Position numbers and translations under genes: made by a program
Notes under the pieces: model-generated
The model's input: the letters and a program-made list of their open reading frames with translations, nothing else
Told to the model about the DNA's origin: nothing
Database searches by the model: none
In this document: one piece after another, positions 7,319-14,037 of the stretch
Layout: every line of letters begins with the position of its first letter
Numbering within the stretch: position 1 is the stretch's first letter
From: Acetofilamentum sp.
Lineage (GTDB): Bacteria; Bacteroidota; Bacteroidia; Bacteroidales; DTU049
NCBI GenBank assembly: GCA_020720525.1
Contig: DYON01000018.1
Span: 1-18,391 of the forward strand
DNA length: 18,391 bases
Direction of reading: 5' to 3'

Positions 7319-8227
7319 ATGGAATTCGATTTTAAACATCTTGGCTTTACTCTTCTAGGGCTGCTCATAGTTCTAAATTGGGGCTTGCTTATGAGTGCAT
7401 TGATGCAGAAAATAGGTGCACGTGTGGCTCGGCGTATCGGTATTCGCCTTTATCAACCGTGGATCGATTTGATAAAAAACTATGCTATTCGATCGCAAAT
7501 TTCGCATGGCATCATGTTTTACCTTGGACCTGTTTTTCGCTTTAGTGGTGGTGTCGGAATTTTCTTATTCATGCCATTGATTGTTGGTAGTGTGATGTGG
7601 AGTAATTATTCTTTTCAAGGTGATTTAGTCCTAATTATGTATTTCCAGTTCTTTGGAATGCTAGGAATGGCACTTGGCGCTGGAGAAAGCGGACATCCAA
7701 ATTCTGCAATTGGTATCAGCCGTGGGTTAGCGCAGTTTACTGCAATTGAGGCACCTCTTACCTTAGCAATTATTTCTTTGGCTATTCAATACAACACATT
7801 ATCAATAGTCGATATCGTTGAGGCACAGCAAGGGGGTATTCAAAATTGGAGCGCGTGGACTAATCCTTTTGCTACTATTGCTGGAATGTTGGCTGCTCTT
7901 GGTTCTATGGGACACTCTCCATTTAATTTGGTGAAGGCGCCAAATGAAATTCCAATTGGCCCACCAACCGAATATCATGGTACTTTTTTAGGAGTTCTTC
8001 GTACCAATGCGGCCATTTTGCATGTAATGGAAGCAGCTCTTTTTATGAATCTCTTTTTTGGTGGTGCCAACAATTGGTTTGAGTTTATTCTCAAAACATT
8101 TCTGATTTATTTCTGGTCAGTATTTGTTGGCGTTGTATTTCCGCGTTTCAGAATCGAGCAATCGGTCGCGTGGTTCTTTAAAATTCCGCTCATTGCTGGT
8201 GTAGTGGCCATTATTTTGTTTATGTAA
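7319..8227 (+). CDS. NuoH-like membrane anchor subunit (MbxM-like)
   Basis: A 302-residue membrane protein of the NuoH/HyfC/MbhM family, which anchors the peripheral arm and forms the entry to the coupling path. Conserved loops are visible: KIGARVARRIGIRLYQPWID (31-50), SGHPNSAIGISRGLAQ (124-139), then the family glutamate E144 in AIEAP, PFNLVKAPNEIPIG (201-214) with PPTEYHG (215-221), and PRFRIEQ (275-281). About eight hydrophobic helices can be traced. The protein is slightly shorter than NuoH (about 325) and closer to the hydrogenase-type versions. It starts 17 bp after the antiporter gene with no Shine-Dalgarno sequence and ends 15 bp before the NuoB-like gene. Confidence 0.9.
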   Translation: MEFDFKHLGFTLLGLLIVLNWGLLMSALMQKIGARVARRIGIRLYQPWIDLIKNYAIRSQISHGIMFYLGPVFRFSGGVGIFLFMPLIVGSVMWSNYSFQGDLVLIMYFQFFGMLGMALGAGESGHPNSAIGISRGLAQFTAIEAPLTLAIISLAIQYNTLSIVDIVEAQQGGIQNWSAWTNPFATIAGMLAALGSMGHSPFNLVKAPNEIPIGPPTEYHGTFLGVLRTNAAILHVMEAALFMNLFFGGANNWFEFILKTFLIYFWSVFVGVVFPRFRIEQSVAWFFKIPLIAGVVAIILFM

Positions 8228-8242
8228 CTGAAATTTACAGGT

Positions 8243-8908
8243 ATGTCTGACGAAAAAAATAAATTTGAAAATCCTGATTACGCTAAGCGTACAGTAATTG
8301 GACCCGATGGCAAATCGTTTGTGGTCGATCCAATGCAAGACTATTTTCTCGATGCCCGCCCAAAAGTATATGAGCCAGTTAGTATTCCAGTTGTAGAAAA
8401 ATTTCTGAATTGGGCTCGATCCGAATCGTTATGGGTACTTGGATTTGGAACTGGTTGTGGTAGTATTGAAATTCCACCATTGATGACTCCTCGTTTCGAC
8501 GCTTTTCGATTTGGGGTTCAAAGCCGCGCTACACCGCGTCAGTCAAACGTTTTTATAATATCAGGGTATTTGTCTATTAAAACGTTAAAAAGGGTGGTTC
8601 GTTCTTACGAGCAAATGCAAAATCCCAAATACGTGCTAGCGCTTGGTAGTTGCACCATTAACGGCGGCATGTATTTCGATAGCTATAATACCATCAACAG
8701 ATTAGACCATTATATTCCAGTTGATGTTTATGTGGCTGGCTGTATGCCGCGACCAGAAGCATTACTTGCTGGTTTTAATAAGTTGAAAAGTCTTATTAGA
8801 GAAGGTAAAGCCGAAAATGGCAACAAGTACGTAAAAGACTTTGATTGGTATAAAGCTAATCAGAAAAAAATCATTAAAGACTGGAATATGCCAGATTATA
8901 ATTGGTAA
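8243..8908 (+). CDS. NuoB-like iron-sulfur subunit with only three cysteines (MbxJ-like)
   Basis: A 221-residue peripheral-arm protein of the NuoB/MbhJ family, which binds the last [4Fe-4S] cluster in the electron chain. Cluster motifs are GTGCGSIEI (Cys72), LGSC (Cys137) and AGCMPRPEAL (Cys167). These are the only cysteines in the protein. Complex I has a tandem Cys-Cys at the first motif and hydrogenases a CxxC; here the partner position is Gly73, so one iron of the cluster may lack a cysteine ligand. The first about 50 residues form a polar extension (GPDGKSFVVDP at 20-30) before the core. MBS complexes are described as having a site-differentiated cluster here, so this subunit supports the MBX/MBS call. 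Confidence 0.88.
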   Translation: MSDEKNKFENPDYAKRTVIGPDGKSFVVDPMQDYFLDARPKVYEPVSIPVVEKFLNWARSESLWVLGFGTGCGSIEIPPLMTPRFDAFRFGVQSRATPRQSNVFIISGYLSIKTLKRVVRSYEQMQNPKYVLALGSCTINGGMYFDSYNTINRLDHYIPVDVYVAGCMPRPEALLAGFNKLKSLIREGKAENGNKYVKDFDWYKANQKKIIKDWNMPDYNW

Positions 8909-8934
8909 TATTTCACAACTTAAAACAGAAAAGC

Positions 8935-9462
8935 ATGAATACACTGATTGATAGGCTTGCAAAATTATTTTCTATTTCTGATGTGGTGCATCAAAGACCT
9001 AACCTGGCATTTGTTACAACTCCGATGGAAAATACAATTCATTTAATTACTCATCTTAGAGATAGAGAATCTTTTTCGCTTTTTGTGATGTTGTCTTGTG
9101 TTGATTGGATTGAAGACAATCAATTTCAATTAACATACGTACTTAATAATCCCACAGAGAAAATTGATGTTGGAATACGCTGCTTTATTAATCGAGATTC
9201 TGCGACTATGGAATCTGCTCATTATCTATGGAAACAAGTGGCTACATATCAGCGCGAATTGAAAGAAATGTATGGCATAGATTTTCCTGGCAGCCCTCGC
9301 GTTGATGAATCATTTATTTTGGAAGGCTGGGATAATATTCCTCCTATGCGTCGCGATTTCGATACCAAAAAATATTCGGAAGAGACATTCTTTCCGCGGG
9401 AAAGACCACAATCTAATGATCCTGCCCAATACATGAAGTCTAAATTGTATCCAGATGAATAA
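8935..9462 (+). CDS. NuoC-like subunit (MbxK-like)
   Basis: A 175-residue soluble protein of the NuoC/MbhK (30-kDa) family, a structural partner of the NuoD-like subunit without its own cofactor. Family signatures are CVDWIED (55-61), RELKEMYGIDFPGSPR (107-122), ILEGW (128-132) and PPMRRDFD (136-143). I place the start at the ATG at 8935; the frame opens 33 bp earlier at 8902, but that would overlap the NuoB-like gene and add residues (MVIFHNLKQKS) outside the family pattern. The start lies 26 bp after the upstream stop. NuoC and NuoD are separate here, unlike the fusion in some bacteria. Confidence 0.88.
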   Translation: MNTLIDRLAKLFSISDVVHQRPNLAFVTTPMENTIHLITHLRDRESFSLFVMLSCVDWIEDNQFQLTYVLNNPTEKIDVGIRCFINRDSATMESAHYLWKQVATYQRELKEMYGIDFPGSPRVDESFILEGWDNIPPMRRDFDTKKYSEETFFPRERPQSNDPAQYMKSKLYPDE

Positions 9463-9475
9463 ACAGGCGAATAAT

Positions 9476-9486
9476 AAGGAGGTGAT
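9476..9486 (+). promoter_or_regulatory. Strong Shine-Dalgarno sequence before the NuoD-like gene
   Basis: The bases AAGGAGGTGAT match the complement of the conserved 16S rRNA 3' end over 11 positions, and the GGAGG core lies 7 nt from the ATG at 9490. The other plus-strand genes here lack anything comparable, as is normal for Bacteroidetes, so this one gene may be translated by a different or stronger initiation mode. Confidence 0.6.
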
Positions 9487-9489
9487 AAT

Positions 9490-10674
9490 ATGAGTTTTTT
9501 AAATTTAAAAGCCGATAGAAGCAAATATCCACAGCGTGACGCTGATGGTAAAATGCAAATAGACTTAGACTCTCATAAGTTTGTAAAACTTTGGCAGGGA
9601 CCAAATCATCCTGGCGTTACAGGAAATATGTCTGTCGAATTGACTTTGGCGGGCGATGAAATTGTTGAGGCTAAAACTCACGTTGGTTATCTGCATCGTG
9701 GGTTCGAAAAATTAATTGAACGAAGGCTTTTCATTCAAGGCATGCAAACCAGTATTCGGATGTGTGTTGCCGAACCCGATTCGAACGAGTATGTTTATTG
9801 TACAGCTATCGAAGAATTGTCTAATGTCGAAATTCCCGAAATGGCCAAATGGATTCGTACTCTTATTCTTGAAATGGCTCGCTTACAATCTTTGGTAAGG
9901 GTTGTTCCAGGGCAAGCTGGTACTTTTGGATTAGGTCTTGGGGTGCAATGGGGTGTTTATATGCGCGAACTTATTCTCGACCGCTTTGAAGAACTTACAG
10001 GCGGACGTGTTTATCACATGTTTATGACTCCTGGTGGTGTGCGTGGATTGCTTCCTGATGGTTTTAAAACTCGAATGGAAGAAAACCTCAAGGAAATTGA
10101 ATCTTTTGCTCATCGAATTGATGATTTGATTTTTAACAACGTTGTTTTCAAAAAAAGAGCTGTTGACACCGCTGTTATTGATCCTTCGTGGATAGACAAT
10201 TATGGTATTACAGGTTTTGTTGCTCGATCTGCTGGTTTTAATAGAGACGTAAGAAAATCATTTCCCTATTTAATTTATGACCAGCTCGATTTTGAACCTA
10301 AGGTTATGGAATATTCAGATATCTATAATCGAGCAAAAGTACGTTGGTTCGATATTTTAACCACCGTAGATTTAATTAGACAAATAATGCGGAAAATGCC
10401 GGAAAAAGGCGATTTTAAAGCACAAACACCAAATGTTCTGCACTGGACTGCCCCTAAAGGCGAAACGTATGTGCGCTCCGAATCTTCACGTGGAGAATAT
10501 GGAATGTACGTTGTAACAGATGGAACGAATAAACCCCGAAGGGTTAATCTTCGAGGCGTTTCTTATACCCATGCAATTTGTGTGTTAGAAGACTTGCTTG
10601 TTGGTGTAAATATTGCTGATGTGGCGGCTGTTATGGTTTCTCTACAAACATGCCCTCCCGAAATTGAACGTTAA
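9490..10674 (+). CDS. NuoD/hydrogenase large subunit-like protein with CxxE instead of both CxxC motifs (MbxL-like)
   Basis: A 394-residue protein of the NuoD/[NiFe]-hydrogenase large subunit family. The N-terminal fold signature GPNHPGVTG (37-45) and GYLHRGFEKLIERR (66-79) are clear. Where hydrogenases have RxCxxC, this protein has RMCVAE (Cys92, Glu95); where hydrogenases have DPCxxC near the C-terminus, it has TCPPE (Cys388, Glu391). Only one cysteine of each NiFe-binding pair remains, so a [NiFe] centre is unlikely. The second histidine of the complex I quinone motif (HPxxHG) is replaced by Thr44, so quinone reduction is not supported either. This pattern fits MBX/MBS-type enzymes. It ends at EIER like processed hydrogenases and complex I NuoD, and no protease gene is present nearby. 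Confidence 0.9.
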   Translation: MSFLNLKADRSKYPQRDADGKMQIDLDSHKFVKLWQGPNHPGVTGNMSVELTLAGDEIVEAKTHVGYLHRGFEKLIERRLFIQGMQTSIRMCVAEPDSNEYVYCTAIEELSNVEIPEMAKWIRTLILEMARLQSLVRVVPGQAGTFGLGLGVQWGVYMRELILDRFEELTGGRVYHMFMTPGGVRGLLPDGFKTRMEENLKEIESFAHRIDDLIFNNVVFKKRAVDTAVIDPSWIDNYGITGFVARSAGFNRDVRKSFPYLIYDQLDFEPKVMEYSDIYNRAKVRWFDILTTVDLIRQIMRKMPEKGDFKAQTPNVLHWTAPKGETYVRSESSRGEYGMYVVTDGTNKPRRVNLRGVSYTHAICVLEDLLVGVNIADVAAVMVSLQTCPPEIER

Positions 10675-10699
10675 ATTCATTGATGATAAAATCTAAACT

Positions 10700-12490
10700 A
10701 TGAGTTTCAAAGATGTACTGATACCGTTTAAGGCTTGGGGAAATTTCTTCAAAGAGCCAGTAACCTTGAAAAATCCAATGAGGGAAGCTGCCCCACGTTA
10801 TCGTGGTTTTCATAAAAATAATGTCAACGAATGTATTGGTTGCGGAACCTGCGAATCGATTTGCGAAAATGAAGCCATCGTAATGATTCCTGTCGATTCT
10901 GTTGAAACCAAAAATGGCGATAGTGGACTTCGCCCCATGGTCGATTATGGACGTTGTTGCTGGTGCGGACTTTGTGTTGATGTGTGTACAACCAATTCGC
11001 TTTCCCTTTCCAATGAATATACATGGGTGGCTGAAGATCCCGAAGAAATGAAATATATCCCTGGCGTTGATAAAAAACCTTGGGATGAAAATGAGAAGGG
11101 GTGGAAAAAACCAGAAGGCAACTTCTCTTATTATCCACTCGAAAGGCCTCACATGCAAGAACTTCATCCCGAAGATCGCGATCATTCTTTTATCGAAATC
11201 GTTAAAGGATATTCCGACGAAGAAGCATTGCTCGAAGCCGACCGATGTGTTGAATGTGGCATTTGTACTGCTACTTGTCCTGCTCACATGGGAATTCCCG
11301 AATACATCAAAGCTATTCGAAACAAGGATGTTGAAGAAGGTTTGAGAATTATGTACGAAACAAATCCTCTTCCCGAAATTTGTGGTCGCATTTGCACCCA
11401 TAAATGCGAAACAGTATGTTCGCTTGGGCACAGGGGCGAGCCCATTTCTATTCGCTGGCTCAAACGATATATTGCCGACCAAGTTCCTACGAGCAAATAT
11501 GCCGAAGTGTTAAGGCAAGATTCGGTTGAACAAAACGGGAAAAAAGTAGCCATTGTTGGCGCTGGTCCTGCTGGACTCAGTGCTGCTTACTATCTGCGTC
11601 AACTTGGATATTCTGTAACCATTTTCGAAAAATTGATTGCAGCTGGTGGTATGATGCGTTATGGAATTCCCGAATACCGTTTGCCATACGACCAAATAGA
11701 TAAAGATGTTGATTACATTCTCGCACAAGGCGTTGATATAAAATACAATACAGAAATTGGAAAGGATATTGCCTTCGAAAAACTGGAACAAGATTTCAAT
11801 GCAGTGTATGTGGCTACAGGCCTCCACAGTGGCCGCAGTACACGAGTACCAGGCTCCGACCACGCAATGGTATTTCAAGCAATAGATTTGCTCCGAAAAA
11901 TCACGCTTGGAGAACCCATTGAGGTTGCCGAAAAGGTTGTTGTTATTGGTGGTGGAAATGTTGCAATGGATATTACCCGCTCGATGGCTCGCTTGCAAAA
12001 AATTAAATACGGTAAAGTAAATGTGATTGCCACAGCCCTCGAATCGGAAGATAAAATGCCCGCAGATCGCGAAGAAATTGTTGAAGCTCGCGAAGAAAAT
12101 GCAGTTATCAACCCTGGTTGGGGTCCTCGCGAAATTGTTGTTGAAAACAATACCGTAAAAGGTCTTAAAGTGGTACGCTGCCTTAGTGTGTTCGACGAAA
12201 CTGGGCGCTTTAATCCTTCGTTCGACGAAGCCGACACCAACTTTTTCGAAGCCGACATGGTTGTCGAATCAATTGGGCAAGGTGCCGACCTTGGATTTAT
12301 TCCAGCCTCTTACATGGAAAAACTAGAAAAAGATCCTCGCGGTCGTATTAAGGTTGATCCGCACACCTATCAGTCATCGCTCGAATGGTTGTTTATGGGA
12401 GGCGATATTATTGAAGGTCCCGATGTGATTCATGGCGTGGCCAATGGACACAAAGCTGCTAAAGGAATTGATTTGTTGCTGAATAAATAG
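10700..12490 (+). CDS. NuoI-like ferredoxin fused to GltD/NfnB/SudA-like NAD(P)H flavoprotein
   Basis: A 596-residue two-part protein. Residues 1-about 165 are NuoI/MbxN-like, with two four-cysteine [4Fe-4S] motifs (Cys45, 48, 51, 55 and Cys86, 89, 92, 96). Residues about 166-596 are a complete GltD-type module: cysteines 183, 186, 189, 193 and 228, 232, 236, 240 for two further clusters, an FAD motif GAGPAG (287-292), an NAD(P)H motif GGGNVAMD (417-424) and a closing FAD loop GGDIIEGPDVIHG (567-579). No glutamate synthase large subunit is nearby, so the module probably passes electrons between NAD(P)H and the NuoB-like cluster chain. An adjacent GltD-like gene is known in Thermotoga MBX operons, as I recall; the covalent fusion ties the flavoprotein to the complex. 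It starts 25 bp after the NuoD-like gene. Confidence 0.92.
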   Translation: MSFKDVLIPFKAWGNFFKEPVTLKNPMREAAPRYRGFHKNNVNECIGCGTCESICENEAIVMIPVDSVETKNGDSGLRPMVDYGRCCWCGLCVDVCTTNSLSLSNEYTWVAEDPEEMKYIPGVDKKPWDENEKGWKKPEGNFSYYPLERPHMQELHPEDRDHSFIEIVKGYSDEEALLEADRCVECGICTATCPAHMGIPEYIKAIRNKDVEEGLRIMYETNPLPEICGRICTHKCETVCSLGHRGEPISIRWLKRYIADQVPTSKYAEVLRQDSVEQNGKKVAIVGAGPAGLSAAYYLRQLGYSVTIFEKLIAAGGMMRYGIPEYRLPYDQIDKDVDYILAQGVDIKYNTEIGKDIAFEKLEQDFNAVYVATGLHSGRSTRVPGSDHAMVFQAIDLLRKITLGEPIEVAEKVVVIGGGNVAMDITRSMARLQKIKYGKVNVIATALESEDKMPADREEIVEAREENAVINPGWGPREIVVENNTVKGLKVVRCLSVFDETGRFNPSFDEADTNFFEADMVVESIGQGADLGFIPASYMEKLEKDPRGRIKVDPHTYQSSLEWLFMGGDIIEGPDVIHGVANGHKAAKGIDLLLNK

Positions 12491-12498
12491 AAAACACT

Positions 12499-13500
12499 AT
12501 GAATATCAATACAAACATTGCTGTAAAATACATGGGGCTTTCGTTGCCATCGCCAATAATTGCTTCGAGTAGCGATTTCACCTCTACTCCCGATTCAATC
12601 GAGAAATTGGCCAATGCAGGTGTGGGAGCTGTTGTTTTAAAATCGCTTTTCGAAGAGCAAATTCTGATGGAAACTGATTCCATGAGGCTAAACAACATGT
12701 TTGGAACTTATTCCTACAACGAAGATTACATTGCTTTTTATACAAAGCAGCACGAAGTACGAAATCACTTAAGTTTGATTTCGGATGCTAAAAAACGTGT
12801 ATCGATTCCGGTGATTGCTTCAATCAATTGCTCAACAGCAAGTGAATGGATGAGCTTTACGTCCGAAGTCGAAAAAGCAGGTGCCGATGCAATTGAACTC
12901 AATATTTTTGCAATGCCCTCAAACCCAAGCCAATCCGAATCGGAGATACGACAATTGTATCACAATGTTGTTGATGGAGTGCGCAAAAACACAAAATTGC
13001 CTCTATCAGTAAAATTGCACTACTACTTCACCGATATGGCCGCTTTCATGGTTGAGTTGAGCGAAAAAGTCGATTCGCTTGTGCTTTTCAATCGATTTTT
13101 CAATCCCGATATCGACCTGAAGAATTTGAAAGTGGTAAGCGCTGGATCGCTTAGCTCTCCTACCGACTTTTCGCAAGTCATGCGCTGGATTGGTGTGCTA
13201 TCGGGCAAAGTGAAATCGCAACTTTCGGCTAGTGGAGGTATTCACGATGGCAATGCTGTTTTGAAAAGTATTCTGTCGGGAGCCGATGTTGTGCAAATTG
13301 CTTCGGTGCTATACAAACACGAGATCGATATAGTAAAATCGATGCTAACCGACATACAATTGTGGATGCAGGAAAACGGCTACGAGTCGCTTGATGGTTT
13401 TCGCGGTTTATTGAGCCAGAAAAATATTTCCAAGCCCAACTTATACGAAAGAGCGCAGTTTATGAAATATTTCAGCGATTTTAATCAGTCTGGAACTTAA
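12499..13500 (+). CDS. Dihydroorotate dehydrogenase-like FMN flavoprotein, not PyrD
   Basis: A 333-residue soluble TIM-barrel protein resembling dihydroorotate dehydrogenase. FMN-site features include PSPIIASSS (18-26), Lys48 in VVLKS, SVKL (Lys172) and the phosphate-binding SASGGIHDGNAV (243-254). The catalytic loop, which in true PyrD reads ELNISCPN or similar with a Cys or Ser base, here reads ELNIFAMP (133-140), so the usual base is missing. It therefore belongs to the widespread DHODH-like group of unknown function and should not be taken as pyrimidine synthesis. It begins 8 bp after the NuoI/GltD fusion and ends 11 bp before the ferritin-like gene, which implies cotranscription with the complex. 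Role unknown; an accessory redox role is inference. Confidence 0.85.
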   Translation: MNINTNIAVKYMGLSLPSPIIASSSDFTSTPDSIEKLANAGVGAVVLKSLFEEQILMETDSMRLNNMFGTYSYNEDYIAFYTKQHEVRNHLSLISDAKKRVSIPVIASINCSTASEWMSFTSEVEKAGADAIELNIFAMPSNPSQSESEIRQLYHNVVDGVRKNTKLPLSVKLHYYFTDMAAFMVELSEKVDSLVLFNRFFNPDIDLKNLKVVSAGSLSSPTDFSQVMRWIGVLSGKVKSQLSASGGIHDGNAVLKSILSGADVVQIASVLYKHEIDIVKSMLTDIQLWMQENGYESLDGFRGLLSQKNISKPNLYERAQFMKYFSDFNQSGT

Positions 13501-13511
13501 AAAATACAATA

Positions 13512-13967
13512 ATGAGTGTTTTTTCAACTCCAAAAGATGTGTTGCTTTTTGCAATCGAACTCGAAGATCAAATGATTCGTGTTTTTGAGTTTTGCCGCGA
13601 AAAAGAATTTTGCAAATCGCTTTCAGAAATTTTTGATCGTTTTGCCGAGGAGGAGAAAACCCATAAAAGACGACTAGAAAATCTGTTAAAAAGTGGCCAG
13701 ATTAGCTTTACTCCATCTTCGGTTGCCGATTTGTTGCCCGAAAACTACTTGCTACAACAAGATCCATGCTCAGCCGATAATATCAAAGATGGACTCCGAT
13801 TTGCGATGGAAATCGAAAAAATTGCATACCGCTTGTACAGCGACTTATCGGTTCGAATGACCGATCCGTTGCTTCGCTCAATTTTTGATATTTTAGCTCA
13901 AGAAGAATCGCAACACAAACTTCGCTTCGAACTTGCTTTCGACGAAATAGCGCAGAAAGACAAATAA
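13512..13967 (+). CDS. Ferritin-like / rubrerythrin-like diiron protein
   Basis: A 151-residue four-helix protein with the duplicated diiron ligand pattern of the rubrerythrin/ferritin-like family: Glu18, Glu48xxHis51, Glu102 and Glu132xxHis135. The C-terminal rubredoxin domain of full rubrerythrin is absent (no CxxC pair), so it would need an external electron donor if it acts as a peroxidase. Proteins of this family commonly reduce peroxide or sense iron and oxygen in anaerobes. As last gene of the operon it may protect the oxygen-sensitive iron-sulfur complex, or receive electrons from the flavoprotein beside it; both are inference. No clear terminator hairpin is visible in the 70-bp convergent gap that follows. 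Confidence 0.85.
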   Translation: MSVFSTPKDVLLFAIELEDQMIRVFEFCREKEFCKSLSEIFDRFAEEEKTHKRRLENLLKSGQISFTPSSVADLLPENYLLQQDPCSADNIKDGLRFAMEIEKIAYRLYSDLSVRMTDPLLRSIFDILAQEESQHKLRFELAFDEIAQKDK

Positions 13968-14037
13968 AAAGTCTTACATTTTAATATAGCTATAGCATTC
14001 TAAAACAACAAACCCGTAGTCGCTAAAAGGCGTTTCT

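Noticed and set aside
9490..10674. Annotation as an active [NiFe]-hydrogenase large subunit
   Set aside because: Only one cysteine of each NiFe-binding pair is present, and no hydrogenase maturation or endopeptidase genes are in the window.
7319..10674. Annotation as ordinary NADH:quinone oxidoreductase (complex I)
   Set aside because: NuoEFG, NuoA and NuoJ are absent, the membrane arm is Mrp/Mbh type, the NuoB-like subunit lacks the tandem cysteine pair, and the second quinone-motif histidine of NuoD is replaced by threonine.
10631..11482. 283-residue open frame on the minus strand
   Set aside because: It lies antisense to the certain NuoD-like and NuoI/GltD-like genes, has no recognisable motif and a composition typical of a shadow frame.
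10700..12490. Glutamate synthase small subunit (gltD)
   Set aside because: No gltB large subunit is nearby, and the module is fused to a NuoI-like ferredoxin inside a respiratory operon.
12499..13500. pyrD, dihydroorotate dehydrogenase of pyrimidine synthesis
   Set aside because: The loop that carries the catalytic Cys or Ser is replaced (ELNIFAMP), and no other pyrimidine gene is nearby.
13968..14037. Bidirectional terminator between the ferritin-like gene and the methyltransferase
   Set aside because: Only short palindromes such as TATAGCTATA (13985-13994) and a 3-bp stem near 14020-14032 are visible, with no stable hairpin plus T-run.
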